Below are positions 34,336 to 42,954 of a stretch of 64,000 nucleotides of DNA, in pieces. The position numbers were made by a program, and so were the translations under genes. Position 1 is the stretch's first letter. The number at the start of each line of letters is the position of its first letter. Source of the DNA: Roseburia_C sp900315735 (lineage in GTDB: Bacteria; Bacillota; Clostridia; Lachnospirales; Lachnospiraceae); the NCBI GenBank assembly GCA_052118425.1, contig JBQKHF010000016.1, one strand, 5' to 3'. The notes under the pieces are model-generated. The model had not been told where the DNA came from. It saw only the letters and a list, made by a program, of their open reading frames with translations, and searched no databases.

Positions 34336-34364
34336 AGTATACCACCTTTTCCAAAATATATGAA
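34336..34364 (-). promoter_or_regulatory. trxB promoter
   Basis: TTCATA and TATACT on the minus strand, 17 bases apart, about 30 bases upstream of the ATG. Confidence 0.6.
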
Positions 34365-34371
34365 TGTTTCC

Positions 34372-34400
34372 TTGCTTTTTCTATTTTGCCATGCCATAAT
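34372..34400 (+). promoter_or_regulatory. yjfB promoter
   Basis: TTGCTT and CATAAT, 17 bases apart, with a TGC extension before the -10. It is divergent from the trxB promoter. Confidence 0.6.
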
Positions 34401-34436
34401 GAAAGTACATATCAAAGCAGAAAGGATGTGACTGAT

Positions 34437-34631
34437 ATGGATATTGCAGCATTAAACAATACTGCTTTAAGTGCACTCAACAGTGCCTCTACTCCGACCA
34501 GCGAAGCGATTGGAGTTGCAATGCTGAGTAATCAGCTGGATGTCAGTCAGAGTATGAGTGACAGCCTGATTCGTGCCATGGAACTGTCCGTAAATCCTGC
34601 TGTAGGTGGAAACTTTGATGTTTCCGTATAA
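34437..34631 (+). CDS. YjfB-like putative motility protein
   Basis: 64 residues from the ATG at 34437 (AAAGGATG site). The start M-D-I-A-A-L and the end N-P-A-V-G-G-N-F-D-V-S-V fit the small YjfB family, annotated as putative motility proteins on weak grounds. It has no signal peptide or membrane helix. No flagellar genes are nearby; an MCP gene lies 22 kb away. It is monocistronic with its own promoter and terminator. Confidence 0.7.
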   Translation: MDIAALNNTALSALNSASTPTSEAIGVAMLSNQLDVSQSMSDSLIRAMELSVNPAVGGNFDVSV

Positions 34632-34674
34632 TCCGAATGCATTTTTATCGTAACAGATCCATTTATCGGCAGTG

Positions 34675-34738
34675 AAAAAAGAGACCGGAAATCTTTTGTC
34701 TGGATTCGTCCAGTACCTAAGGTTTCCGGTCTCTTTTT
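34675..34738. terminator. Bidirectional intrinsic terminator
   Basis: Stem AGAGACCGGAAA (34680-34691) / TTTCCGGTCTCT (34723-34734), with A and T runs on the two sides. It serves yjfB and ridA. Confidence 0.88.
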
Positions 34739-34792
34739 CTATATTGCCAGTCGGCAGTCCGCAAAGCATGCTTTCCGCCGCTATTGCTTTTC

Positions 34793-35167
34793 TTATTTAA
34801 TTGCGATTGCTTCGATTTCAAGCATAACATCCTTTGGAAGACGTGCTACTTCTACACAGCTTCTTGATGGGAAATCAGCAGTAAAGAATGTCTTATAAAC
34901 ATCATTGATTGTGCCGAAATCATTCATTTCTTTGATAAATACAGTAGTCTTAACAACGTTGTCCATATTTGTTCCTGCTGCTTCCAAAAGATTGGAAAGG
35001 TTGGTCAGTGCCTGTTTTGCCTGAGCTGCAGAGCCTTCCGGAATCTCACCTGTTTCCGGTACAACAGGAATAATCCCTGATGTATATACCATTCCATTTA
35101 CTTCAATTGCCTGTGAATATGGTCCGATTGCTGCCGGTGCCTTTTCTGTTGCGATTACTTTCTTCAT
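34793..35167 (-). CDS. ridA: RidA family enamine/imine deaminase
   Basis: 124 residues, the usual length. It hydrolyses reactive 2-aminoacrylate and related enamines formed by PLP enzymes. Landmarks: A-P-A-A-I-G-P-Y-S-Q-A near the start, Y-T-S-G-I-I-P, and the catalytic Arg in S-R-S-C-V-E-V-A-R-L-P near residue 105. The neighbours give no specific pathway. A copy of the 58-base element lies just upstream. Confidence 0.93.
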   Translation of the reverse strand: MKKVIATEKAPAAIGPYSQAIEVNGMVYTSGIIPVVPETGEIPEGSAAQAKQALTNLSNLLEAAGTNMDNVVKTTVFIKEMNDFGTINDVYKTFFTADFPSRSCVEVARLPKDVMLEIEAIAIK

Positions 35168-35204
35168 GTCTTATTCCTTCTTTCTTTATTTTAATAATAA
35201 CTAT

Positions 35205-35262
35205 TCGCGGTGCTCGCCAAATCTGCATGCAAGCATGCGATTTTTCTCGCTACTCGCGTAAA
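35205..35262. repeat. 58-base interspersed element, copy 1
   Basis: Identical over 58 bases to 48285-48342. It contains the near-palindrome GCATGC-AA-GCATGC and ends in the core shared with 23423-23444. On the minus strand it begins at the base after the cvfB stop codon. Confidence 0.88.
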
Positions 35263-36099
35263 TTAACTGTTTTTACGGATAGTATGCTCGCTGAGGGTTA
35301 TCTTTCTCTCTTTATAGAGTCTGCCTACGGCGCGCTTGAATGCCGCCTTGCTGAGTCCGGTTTCCCGCATGATTACTTCCGGGGATGCCTTTTCTGTAAA
35401 TGGCAGTACACCGGCATAGGAATCGATTACTTCCAATACCTTCTGTGCATCGCTGTCCATCTGAAGGTAGGCCTTTTCCCGCAGGGTAATATCCAGTTTG
35501 CCATCCGGTTTTACATTGACTACTCTGGCTGCAATCACATCTCCGATTCGAAGATGGCTGCTGTCCTCATGCTTCGAAATCATTGCAGAATATTTATCAT
35601 CCACTGCTGCAAAAGTTCCAAAATTATCACTGAATTCATAGATTCTTGCTTCCACTTCATCTCCGGCTTTATACGGAGACTCCTTACTTAAAAGGTCATA
35701 AAGATTCTTCATGCTGGCGCAGAGTCTGCGGCTCTTATCAATATATAAGGTTACCAGCACTTCATCCCCGGCATTGACCTTTCTGGTCATTTCTTTATAT
35801 GGAAGGAACAAATCCTTTTCCAGTCCCCAGTCTAAAAACGCTCCAATCTTGCCTACTTCCAATACCGGAAGCACTGCAAGCTGTCCCAATACCAGTTTTG
35901 GTTCATTGGTGGTTGCAATCAGACGGTCTTTGGAATCCCGGTATAAAAAGATTTCCACTTTATCTCCAACGCGAAGTCCCTCCGGCACCTGTTTTGCCGG
36001 CAAAAGTACTCTGGTCTCATCCTCCGGATTTTCTGCCAGATACATTCCAAATTCAACTTTCTTTACTGCTGTCAGTTCCTGTTTCTCTCCAAGATTCAT
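35263..36099 (-). CDS. CvfB family S1-domain RNA-binding protein
   Basis: 278 residues from the ATG at 36099 (AGCAGGAAA site; an ATG at 36123 is possible). Three S1-like segments (around residues 10-65, 75-130 and 145-205; L-E-V-G-K-I-G-A-F-L-D-W-G-L in the second) and a C-terminal winged-helix (T-G-L-S-K-A-A-F-K-R-A-V-G-R-L). It matches CvfB/YitL, linked to RNA metabolism and virulence gene expression in staphylococci. It overlaps or abuts the thioesterase gene and is probably cotranscribed with it. Confidence 0.88.
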   Translation of the reverse strand: MNLGEKQELTAVKKVEFGMYLAENPEDETRVLLPAKQVPEGLRVGDKVEIFLYRDSKDRLIATTNEPKLVLGQLAVLPVLEVGKIGAFLDWGLEKDLFLPYKEMTRKVNAGDEVLVTLYIDKSRRLCASMKNLYDLLSKESPYKAGDEVEARIYEFSDNFGTFAAVDDKYSAMISKHEDSSHLRIGDVIAARVVNVKPDGKLDITLREKAYLQMDSDAQKVLEVIDSYAGVLPFTEKASPEVIMRETGLSKAAFKRAVGRLYKERKITLSEHTIRKNS

Positions 36100-36112
36100 A
36101 TTTTCCTGCTTT

Positions 36113-36817
36113 CTATCGTTCATATTCTACGATGGCATATGGCTTCTGCTGTTCGTCTGCCAGTGACACCAGATACATTTTATCATCTGCATACACAAAT
36201 GGGAATACCTTATCTCCTAATACAGCTGCCTTCCGGTATTCTGCCCGCATTTTATGGATATTAAAATTCTCCGGCAGATAATTTTTTGCCATGGCAATAT
36301 ACTGTTCATTATTTACATGATGATTGGTATCAATCTGCTCCGGGCGAATCTGAAAGCTTTCCTTTTCTGTCATTTCCTCCGGAAGCTTTATCTTTCTGCC
36401 TGCATAATCCATTTTAAAAGGCTCTTCCATCTGATATTCTTCTAACATCTTATCAGAAATGCGGACCGGTCTTCCCTTCTTTAAATCCATAAAAATCCAC
36501 TGGGAATCTGCATAAGCACAAATTTTTCCTTCGGCATCCTCTATGGTAAAATTACGATATCCGTAGAAGCCTTTAAAATCATAAGGCCAGGTCTTTACTG
36601 TAATCTCTTCCCCAAAGACCGGAAGACGTTCTACCACAATCTGCCAGGAGGCTAAAAACCATGCCTGTGCATGCTCCTTCAGATAATCTACGCCGATTCC
36701 AAGATCCTCAGACTGAAAGGTACAACAGTCCTGCAGATAATTGGTCAGTGCCTGAAATGTCATCTTCTGTTCGCTGTCTGATTCACTATATCTTACTCTG
36801 CTTTTCATGGAATACAT
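36113..36817 (-). CDS. Acyl-ACP thioesterase
   Basis: 234 residues with two hot-dog domains of the FatA/FatB-like bacterial acyl-ACP thioesterase family. The second domain carries N-H-H-V-N-N-E-Q-Y (catalytic Asn/His, near residue 165). The first has W-F-L-A-S-W-Q-I near 52. It releases fatty acids from acyl carrier protein. The ATG follows AAGGAGG. It is the first gene of a pair with cvfB, a frequent but functionally unexplained neighbour. Confidence 0.9.
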   Translation of the reverse strand: MYSMKSRVRYSESDSEQKMTFQALTNYLQDCCTFQSEDLGIGVDYLKEHAQAWFLASWQIVVERLPVFGEEITVKTWPYDFKGFYGYRNFTIEDAEGKICAYADSQWIFMDLKKGRPVRISDKMLEEYQMEEPFKMDYAGRKIKLPEEMTEKESFQIRPEQIDTNHHVNNEQYIAMAKNYLPENFNIHKMRAEYRKAAVLGDKVFPFVYADDKMYLVSLADEQQKPYAIVEYER

Positions 36818-36846
36818 AAATCTGTCCTCCTTACCAATGCCTGGCT

Positions 36847-36975
36847 AGAACAAAGAATGTGCCTTGGCACATTCTCGCGCCTGCGGCGGTCGCTTGCGAC
36901 ATCTACCTTATACGCTGCAGTGCGCATCCTCGCGGAGCGTTTTTTACTTTACAGGAAAGCAATTTCCTGTAAAGT
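36847..36975. repeat. 129-base interspersed element, copy 2
   Basis: It differs from 4892-5020 at three positions only. It keeps both terminal hairpins. One of the changes restores an internal GTCGC-TT-GCGAC stem that copy 1 lacks. On the minus strand it follows the tRNA-Gln terminator. Confidence 0.85.
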
Positions 36976-37002
36976 AAAAAAACACCACGTTGCTGTGGTG
37001 TT
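36976..37002 (-). terminator. Terminator of tRNA-Gln
   Basis: Stem AACACCAC/GTGGTGTT with a 6-base loop and a T7 tail on the minus strand. Confidence 0.88.
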
Positions 37003-37010
37003 TTCATGAG

Positions 37011-37082
37011 CAGGGCTACAAGGATTCGAACCTTGAAATGACGGAGTCAGAGTCCGTTGCCTTACCGTTTGGCGATAGCCCT
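37011..37082 (-). tRNA. tRNA-Gln (anticodon CTG)
   Basis: 72 bases. Acceptor AGGGCTA/TAGCCCT, D arm GCC...GGC, anticodon stem ACGGA/TCCGT with loop CTCTGAC (anticodon CTG, reads CAG), and T arm CAAGG-TTCGAAT-CCTTG. Discriminator base G; CCA is not encoded. It stands alone, with its own terminator. Confidence 0.95.
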
Positions 37083-37172
37083 TTGTTGTGTCAACAATGG
37101 GTATTCTACATGAAAATGTTCCATTCGTCAAGCACTTTTTTACATTTTTTTCATTTTTTTATAAAAAAGTTT

Positions 37173-37838
37173 TTACAAGTCCTCAAAAACCTTGATTGTA
37201 CCGTTCAAATCTGCAAATTCGATTGCTTCTTCCCACTGTAATTTTGCCTTTCCGCTGGTGGCATCCGTAAGCTTCTTTTCTAATTCCTGGCACTGTTCTA
37301 ACGGTACTGCTGCATCCAGTGCCACACCTTCTGCATATTCGGTATTCATAACCGTAATACCCTGTTCTGCCAGAAGATACTGAATCTTGCCAAGTCCGGT
37401 ATAATCGGTACTTATCTTAAGCCGCTTTCCCTGTCTCTTTTCAATGATGGTGCAGTTCTTTAACCCTTCCTGCACAGCTCCCTGATAAGCACGCACCAGT
37501 CCGCCGGTGCCAAGGAGTGTTCCACCAAAATAACGGGTTACTACTACCACTACATCCCGGATGCCCTCCCGCAGCAGAACGTCTAACATCGGACGTCCTG
37601 CTGTGCCGGAAGGTTCTCCGTCATCCGAGCAGCGGGTCAATTTCTGATTTCTTCCTATTATAAATGCAGAGCAGTTATGTCTTGCATCCCAGTATTTTTT
37701 CTTCATGGCATTGATATATTCTACCGCTTCTTCTTCCGAAGTTACCGGCGCAATATTTGCAATAAACCGTGATTTTTTCTCTTCAATCTCGCCACTGCCG
37801 CCTTCATAAATTACTTTTCCATTTGAAACTTCTGACAT
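37173..37838 (-). CDS. YigZ/IMPACT family protein
   Basis: 221 residues. The N-terminal UPF0029 domain shows K-K-S-R-F-I-A-N-I, then D-A-R-H-N-C-S-A-F, C-S-D-D-G-E-P-S-G-T-A-G-R-P and T-R-Y-F-G-G-T-L-L-G-T-G-G-L-V-R-A-Y. A C-terminal ferredoxin-like DUF1949 domain follows (~140-205). The eukaryotic relative IMPACT regulates translation; the bacterial role is unclear. It is a single gene, divergent from the class A PBP. Confidence 0.92.
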   Translation of the reverse strand: MSEVSNGKVIYEGGSGEIEEKKSRFIANIAPVTSEEEAVEYINAMKKKYWDARHNCSAFIIGRNQKLTRCSDDGEPSGTAGRPMLDVLLREGIRDVVVVVTRYFGGTLLGTGGLVRAYQGAVQEGLKNCTIIEKRQGKRLKISTDYTGLGKIQYLLAEQGITVMNTEYAEGVALDAAVPLEQCQELEKKLTDATSGKAKLQWEEAIEFADLNGTIKVFEDL

Positions 37839-37973
37839 ATTGCTTTGCTCCTGCCTCTTATTTTCATTTTTTATTGTAGCATGATTTCCATTTTTTCTGC
37901 AAGGAAACCTTAAGAATTCCTTATCAAAACCTTGCGTTTTTACTTTTTTCTTTATTATATGGTATCTTTTTGC

Positions 37974-37979
37974 TATAAT
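37974..37979 (+). promoter_or_regulatory. Extended -10 promoter of the class A PBP
   Basis: TGC-TATAAT about 37 bases upstream of the start at 38016; no convincing -35. Confidence 0.5.
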
Positions 37980-38015
37980 AAGAAAATAATGTTATTAATC
38001 CAAAGGAGGCACATT

Positions 38016-40790
38016 ATGAATTATGGAAAGAAGAGTACCGCCAGGAAGGAAAAAGAGCTCACTTCCAAAGGTACTATGGTCCGTAAGAAGTTTTCCGTAA
38101 TTTTCTGCAAGACTTTACTGATCTGCTTCTTCTTAGTAGCTGTCATCGGTATCTGTGCAGGAATCGGAATCTTCAAAGGAATCATTGATTCTGCACCAGA
38201 TATAGATGATATTGATGCAAGTCCTACCGGACAGCTCTCTACCGTTCTTGACGATGAAGGAAATGAAATCGCTACTTTGGTTACTTCCGGCACCAACCGT
38301 GACCCGGTAACCATTGACCAGATGCCAATCGATCTTCAGCATGCATTCGTTGCCATTGAAGATGAGCGTTTCTACGACCACAACGGAATTGATATCAAAG
38401 GAATCATCCGTGCCGGCTTCAAGGGAATCGCATCCGGTTTTCATTTTCATCAGGGAGCCAGCACCATTACACAGCAGCTTCTGAAAAACAACGTCTTCAC
38501 TGACTGGACAAGCGAAGACAGTATGGCTGATAAGTTTGAGCGAAAAATACAGGAGCAGTATCTGGCTGTACAGCTTGAAAAAAGAGAATCCAAAGACTGG
38601 ATTCTGGAAAATTACTTAAATACCATTAACCTTGGTCAGAATACCCTTGGTGTCCAGGCTGCATCCAAACGATATTTTAATAAAGATGTATCTGACTTAA
38701 CACTTTCCGAGTGTGCAGTTATTGCAGCAATTACCAAGAGCCCGACAAAGTACAATCCGATTACCAACCCGGACAACAACGCATCCAGACGTAAAGATGT
38801 CTTAGATAATATGTTAGACCAGGGTTACATTTCACAGGAAGAACATGACGAAGCATTAGCAGATAATGTCTACGACCGTATTCAGATTGTAGATAACAGT
38901 ACTTCTTCTACTGCAAATGTCAATTCCTATTTTGTGGATACCCTTACCGACCAGGTAATGGATGACTTAATCAACGAATTAGGCTATACCGAAACACAGG
39001 CTTTCAATGCACTGTATGGTGGTGGTCTTACCATTTACTCCACACAGAACGCTAATCTTCAGCAGATTTGTGATGAGGAAGTCAATAACTTAGATAACTA
39101 CAGTGGTCAGGTGGAATATTCTTTCTCCTATCGTCTTTCCATCCAGAAAGCCGATGGAACACTACAGAATTACAGTGAGCAGACCATGCTCACCTACTAT
39201 CGTGAGAAAACCGGTAATAATAGCTACAATATCAACTTCAGTTCCAAGGAAGAGGCTCAGGCTGCCATCGACCAGTATAAAGCAGATATTATGGAAGATG
39301 GAGATACCATCCCAGGCAGCGGTGAATCCGTTACCTTTACGATTCAGCCACAGGCTTCCCTTACCCTGATGGATCAGGCAACCGGTGAAGTAAAAGCATT
39401 AGTTGGTGGCCGTGGTGATAAAACCGCAAATAAAACCTTAAACCGTGCTTCTGATACCACCAGACAGCCGGGTTCCACATTCAAGATTTTAGCTGCTTAT
39501 GCACCTGCTCTTGACAGTGGCGGAATGACCTTAGCTTCTGTAGAAGATGATGCTCCTTATTCTTATACCAATGGACGTTCTCTTCGTAACTACGATGGAC
39601 AGTATCGTGGATTTACTACTTTAAGAGAAGCAATCTGTCACTCCATCAATATTGTAACAGTTAAGACTCTTACCGATATCAGTACTGATTTAGGTTACAG
39701 CTATTTACAGAATTTTGGATTTACTACCTTAGATGCGGAACATGATAACAACCAGGCTCTCTGCCTTGGTGGTATCTATAAAGGTGTTACCAACTTAGAA
39801 TTAACTGCTGCTTATGCTACGATTGCAAATGGCGGTACTTATACCAAGCCAAGATTCTATACCAAGATTTTAGACCACGACGGAAATGTTTTAATTGACA
39901 ATACTCCACAGACCCATACCGTATTAAAGGATACCACTGCATGGCTCTTAACCAATGCCATGGAAGATGTTGTCACTTCCGGTACCGGTACAATCGTTAA
40001 CTTCGGTTCTATGCCGATTGCCGGTAAAACAGGTACTACAACTTCTGACCGTGATGCTCTTTTCGTAGGATACACACCATATTATACCTGTGGTGTATGG
40101 GGCGGATATGATGATAACAGTGAACTTTCCAGCACCAGATACCCGAAGTTAATCTGGAAAGCAGTCATGTCCCGTGTTCATGAAAATCTGGAATATAAAG
40201 ACTTTACCATGCCAAGTGGAATTACTTCTGCTGTCGTATGTAAGAAATCCGGAAAACTTGCCGTAGAAGGCTTATGTGACTGTGATCCGCGTGGCAGCAT
40301 GGTAGAAACAGAATATTTTGCAACCGGTACAGTTCCAACAGAAGTTTGTGACCATCATGTCAGTGCAACAATCTGTACTTCCTCCGGAATGCTTGCGAAT
40401 GAATTTTGTCCGGAAGAAACAAGACAGACTGGCATCTATATCGTTGGTGGCTCTGAAGGTACAAGTGATTCTCCATATCTTATGACAGATGAATTATCCA
40501 ACAGCACCTGTAACGTACACACTTCAAGTTCTGTTACACCGTCTTCCACACCATCTACTGATACAACGGATACTTCTAATCCAACCAGTGGAAGTCTTAC
40601 CGGTGGTGGTGACAGTACCACTCCAGACCATGGTAATACCGGAACCGGTGGTAACACTGGTACAGGTGGTGGCACAAATACCGGCGGTGATACCGGTGCA
40701 GGCGGCGGTACTGGTACAAATACCGGTGGTGGCACTGGTACCGGCGGCGGAAGCTCTGGTACCGGCTCTGATGGAAACACTACGAACTAA
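38016..40790 (+). CDS. Class A penicillin-binding protein (PBP1 type)
   Basis: 924 residues from the ATG at 38016 (AAAGGAGG). Cytosolic basic N-terminus, membrane helix ~34-58, and GT51 transglycosylase (~100-280; E-D-E-R-F-Y-D-H-N-G and G-A-S-T-I-T-Q-Q-L-L). The transpeptidase domain (~440-745) has S-T-F-K, S-I-N and K-T-G-T-T motifs. It polymerises and crosslinks peptidoglycan outside the membrane. The last ~100 residues are low-complexity: Ser/Thr-rich, then repeats of T-G-G-x-T-G built from Gly, Thr and Asn, likely an unstructured wall-embedded tail. Monocistronic. Confidence 0.94.
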   Translation: MNYGKKSTARKEKELTSKGTMVRKKFSVIFCKTLLICFFLVAVIGICAGIGIFKGIIDSAPDIDDIDASPTGQLSTVLDDEGNEIATLVTSGTNRDPVTIDQMPIDLQHAFVAIEDERFYDHNGIDIKGIIRAGFKGIASGFHFHQGASTITQQLLKNNVFTDWTSEDSMADKFERKIQEQYLAVQLEKRESKDWILENYLNTINLGQNTLGVQAASKRYFNKDVSDLTLSECAVIAAITKSPTKYNPITNPDNNASRRKDVLDNMLDQGYISQEEHDEALADNVYDRIQIVDNSTSSTANVNSYFVDTLTDQVMDDLINELGYTETQAFNALYGGGLTIYSTQNANLQQICDEEVNNLDNYSGQVEYSFSYRLSIQKADGTLQNYSEQTMLTYYREKTGNNSYNINFSSKEEAQAAIDQYKADIMEDGDTIPGSGESVTFTIQPQASLTLMDQATGEVKALVGGRGDKTANKTLNRASDTTRQPGSTFKILAAYAPALDSGGMTLASVEDDAPYSYTNGRSLRNYDGQYRGFTTLREAICHSINIVTVKTLTDISTDLGYSYLQNFGFTTLDAEHDNNQALCLGGIYKGVTNLELTAAYATIANGGTYTKPRFYTKILDHDGNVLIDNTPQTHTVLKDTTAWLLTNAMEDVVTSGTGTIVNFGSMPIAGKTGTTTSDRDALFVGYTPYYTCGVWGGYDDNSELSSTRYPKLIWKAVMSRVHENLEYKDFTMPSGITSAVVCKKSGKLAVEGLCDCDPRGSMVETEYFATGTVPTEVCDHHVSATICTSSGMLANEFCPEETRQTGIYIVGGSEGTSDSPYLMTDELSNSTCNVHTSSSVTPSSTPSTDTTDTSNPTSGSLTGGGDSTTPDHGNTGTGGNTGTGGGTNTGGDTGAGGGTGTNTGGGTGTGGGSSGTGSDGNTTN

Positions 40791-40820
40791 CCAAATCATT
40801 ATATATATAATCAGACACCT

Positions 40821-40850
40821 ATAGAAGCTGCCAAAGGCAGCTTCTATTTT
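40821..40850 (+). terminator. Intrinsic terminator of the PBP gene
   Basis: Stem ATAGAAGCTGCC/GGCAGCTTCTAT with loop AAA and a T-rich tail. Confidence 0.85.
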
Positions 40851-40904
40851 GTCCTATAACTCTCTATTTTTCTATCCGATGCCATCCATGCACAGGCAAC
40901 AACA

Positions 40905-40930
40905 AAAGCCCTGACTTACGTCAGGGCTTT
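40905..40930 (-). terminator. Intrinsic terminator of the amt transcript
   Basis: Stem AAAGCCCTGAC/GTCAGGGCTTT with a 4-base loop and a T4 tail on the minus strand. Confidence 0.8.
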
Positions 40931-41001
40931 CGCTGTTGATGTATATACTACTAAGGGGATTAGATAATTACTAACCTAATCACAATTAGATTAGTACATG
41001 A

Positions 41002-42198
41002 TTAGTGAAGTTCTCTTGTCACAAAATCCGGGTAAGCTGACTCTAAGCCATGCTCGGTAGAATCCAGACCTTCTAACTCTTCTTCTTTTGATACTCTAAG
41101 ACCAATTGTCTTCTTTAATACAATAAATACGATGCTCATGGTTACGATTACCCAGCCTGCGATACATACAACACCGAGTGCCTGAATTGCCAGGTGATGA
41201 ACTCCCCCGCCATAGAAGAGACCATCTGTATAATCAAAGAAACCTACCATCAATGTTCCAAAAAGACCACAGACACCGTGTACTGATACAGCACCAACCG
41301 GATCATCTACTTTTAATTTATCCTCTACAAAGTATACAGACATCGTACAAAGGATACCAGCTAAACCACCGATGACAAATGCTCCGATTGCATCCACATT
41401 TGCACATCCTGCTGTAATTGCTACCAGACCTGCCAGAGAACCATTTAAGGACATGGACACATCCGGTTTACCATTCTTAATCCAGGTATAAAGCATTGCT
41501 GTAACGGTTGCTGCTGCCGGTGCGATAGTTGTTGTTGCAAAAATCTGTGAAAGCTGTAAGGTATCGGTTGCTGCTGCACCGTTAAATCCATACCAGCCAA
41601 ACCAGAGAATAAATACACCTAAAGCACCAATTAAAATGTTATGACCCATAATAGGTCTTGATTTACCATCTTTGTCATATTTACCAATACGAGGTCCTAA
41701 TAAAGCGGCTCCGATAAATGCGGTAATTCCACCTACCATATGAATACATGCAGAACCTGCGAAATCTGTAAATCCAAGGTCTGTAAGCCATGGAGTTCCG
41801 CCCCATACCCAGTGTGCTTCTACCGGATATACAATCAGGCTGATTACAAAGCTGTAAATACAATATGTAATGAATTTGGTACGCTCTGCCATAGCACCGG
41901 ATACAATTGTTGCTGCTGTTGCACAGAATACCAGGTTAAATACGAAATTGGACCAGTCTGTTGTTCCAAAGTCCTTTAATGGGTTCAAGCCCCATCCTAC
42001 AAATTTTCCATCACCACAAAGGATGTTATATCCTAATAAATAAAATGCAACGGTACCGATACAAAAATCCATCAGGTTCTTCATTGTGATATTTCCTGTA
42101 TTTTTGGATCTGGTAAAACCAGCCTCTACCATTGCAAATCCACATTGCATAAAAAATACTAACGCTGCTCCCATCAGGAACCAAACACTCATATCCAT
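41002..42198 (-). CDS. amt: Ammonium transporter
   Basis: 399 residues from the ATG at 42198 (AAAGGAGG 8 bases upstream; longer frame rejected). About 11 membrane helices. Family blocks C-G-F-A-M-V-E-A-G-F-T-R near residue 20, the pore region D-F-A-G-S-A-C-I-H-M-V-G-G near 150, and V-H-G-V-C-G-L-F-G-T near 310 hold the twin His sites. The short polar C-terminus (E-L-E-G-L-D-S-T-E-H-G) is where PII proteins dock. It lies downstream of glnK, the PII gene, and together they handle ammonium uptake control. Confidence 0.94.
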   Translation of the reverse strand: MDMSVWFLMGAALVFFMQCGFAMVEAGFTRSKNTGNITMKNLMDFCIGTVAFYLLGYNILCGDGKFVGWGLNPLKDFGTTDWSNFVFNLVFCATAATIVSGAMAERTKFITYCIYSFVISLIVYPVEAHWVWGGTPWLTDLGFTDFAGSACIHMVGGITAFIGAALLGPRIGKYDKDGKSRPIMGHNILIGALGVFILWFGWYGFNGAAATDTLQLSQIFATTTIAPAAATVTAMLYTWIKNGKPDVSMSLNGSLAGLVAITAGCANVDAIGAFVIGGLAGILCTMSVYFVEDKLKVDDPVGAVSVHGVCGLFGTLMVGFFDYTDGLFYGGGVHHLAIQALGVVCIAGWVIVTMSIVFIVLKKTIGLRVSKEEELEGLDSTEHGLESAYPDFVTRELH

Positions 42199-42367
42199 AA
42201 TCATTTCCTCCTTTACCAAAATAAATATTAAAGTAAAAAAAATAGAGATATCAAACAAGGTACTTTCCTCGTCTGCTTATCTCCTTCGATAATATTTATT
42301 TCCGATATTCATTTTTCATTGTCTGCAAGATAGTTTCCTATCTGTGCCTTACTCCTCTTTGCATCTT

Positions 42368-42706
42368 TTACAATGCTTTGTCGCCATGTTCACCGGTACG
42401 GATACGAACGGCATCTTCTACATCATACACAAAGATTTTACCATCACCAAAGTTACCGGTATTAATCTCATCTACTACCTTATCAATTAATCCTGGTGCA
42501 ACTTCATCCGAAACAACGGTCTCCACTTTGATTTTCGGAAGCAATGTTACATTATAAGATGCTCCACGGTAATTCTTGATAATACCCTTCTGATTACCAT
42601 ATCCCATGCTGTTTACAATGTTTAAGCCATTTACTTCACAGCTCTCTAAGACTGCTTTTAAGTCTTCAAGCTTTTCCGGTTTGATAATAATTTCCAGCTT
42701 TTTCAT
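42368..42706 (-). CDS. glnK: PII nitrogen regulatory protein
   Basis: 112 residues, standard PII length. The T loop reads Q-K-G-I-I-K-N-Y-R-G-A-S-Y-N-V, keeping the Tyr corresponding to Tyr51 of GlnB. The B loop shows T-G-N-F-G-D-G-K-I-F-V, with the C loop after it. It senses ATP/ADP and 2-oxoglutarate and most likely gates the Amt channel encoded next (169 bases downstream). No uridylyltransferase gene is in the window, so modification is uncertain. The ATG follows an AGGAGG site. Confidence 0.93.
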   Translation of the reverse strand: MKKLEIIIKPEKLEDLKAVLESCEVNGLNIVNSMGYGNQKGIIKNYRGASYNVTLLPKIKVETVVSDEVAPGLIDKVVDEINTGNFGDGKIFVYDVEDAVRIRTGEHGDKAL

Positions 42707-42860
42707 ATTATCTCGTCCTCCTTCTTATTGTTGTTCACAATTTATTCACCTGACATTCAAAGATGATTCACTTTATCAACACGAATTTTTCAAAATGGGC
42801 TGATATAGTATAGTTATAAACAAAAGAAAAACTTAACTTTAAATATTCTTTTTCATAATC

Positions 42861-42886
42861 TGCCAGGTAACTTAAGTTGCCTGGCA
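42861..42886. other. Inverted repeat between glnN and glnK
   Basis: TGCCAGGTAAC and GTTGCCTGGCA with one mismatch and a 4-base loop, 69 bases past the glnN stop. No T run follows on the minus strand, so it may be a processing or stability hairpin or a poor terminator. Confidence 0.4.
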
Positions 42887-42954
42887 TCCTCCCTTTTTAA
42901 GCCTCTTTTTTCCATCTGTTCTAAGGAGAATGCCCTGCAATTAAAGTTTTTTGA

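Noticed and set aside
35080..35691. 203-codon plus-strand frame, and a similar peptide in the frame at 48139-48438
   Set aside because: The shared peptide is just the translation of the 58-base repeat; the rest is antisense to ridA and cvfB.
40436..40799. Minus-strand and alternate-frame ORFs over the PBP tail
   Set aside because: They are Pro/Val or Thr-rich shadows of the Gly/Thr repeat coding sequence.
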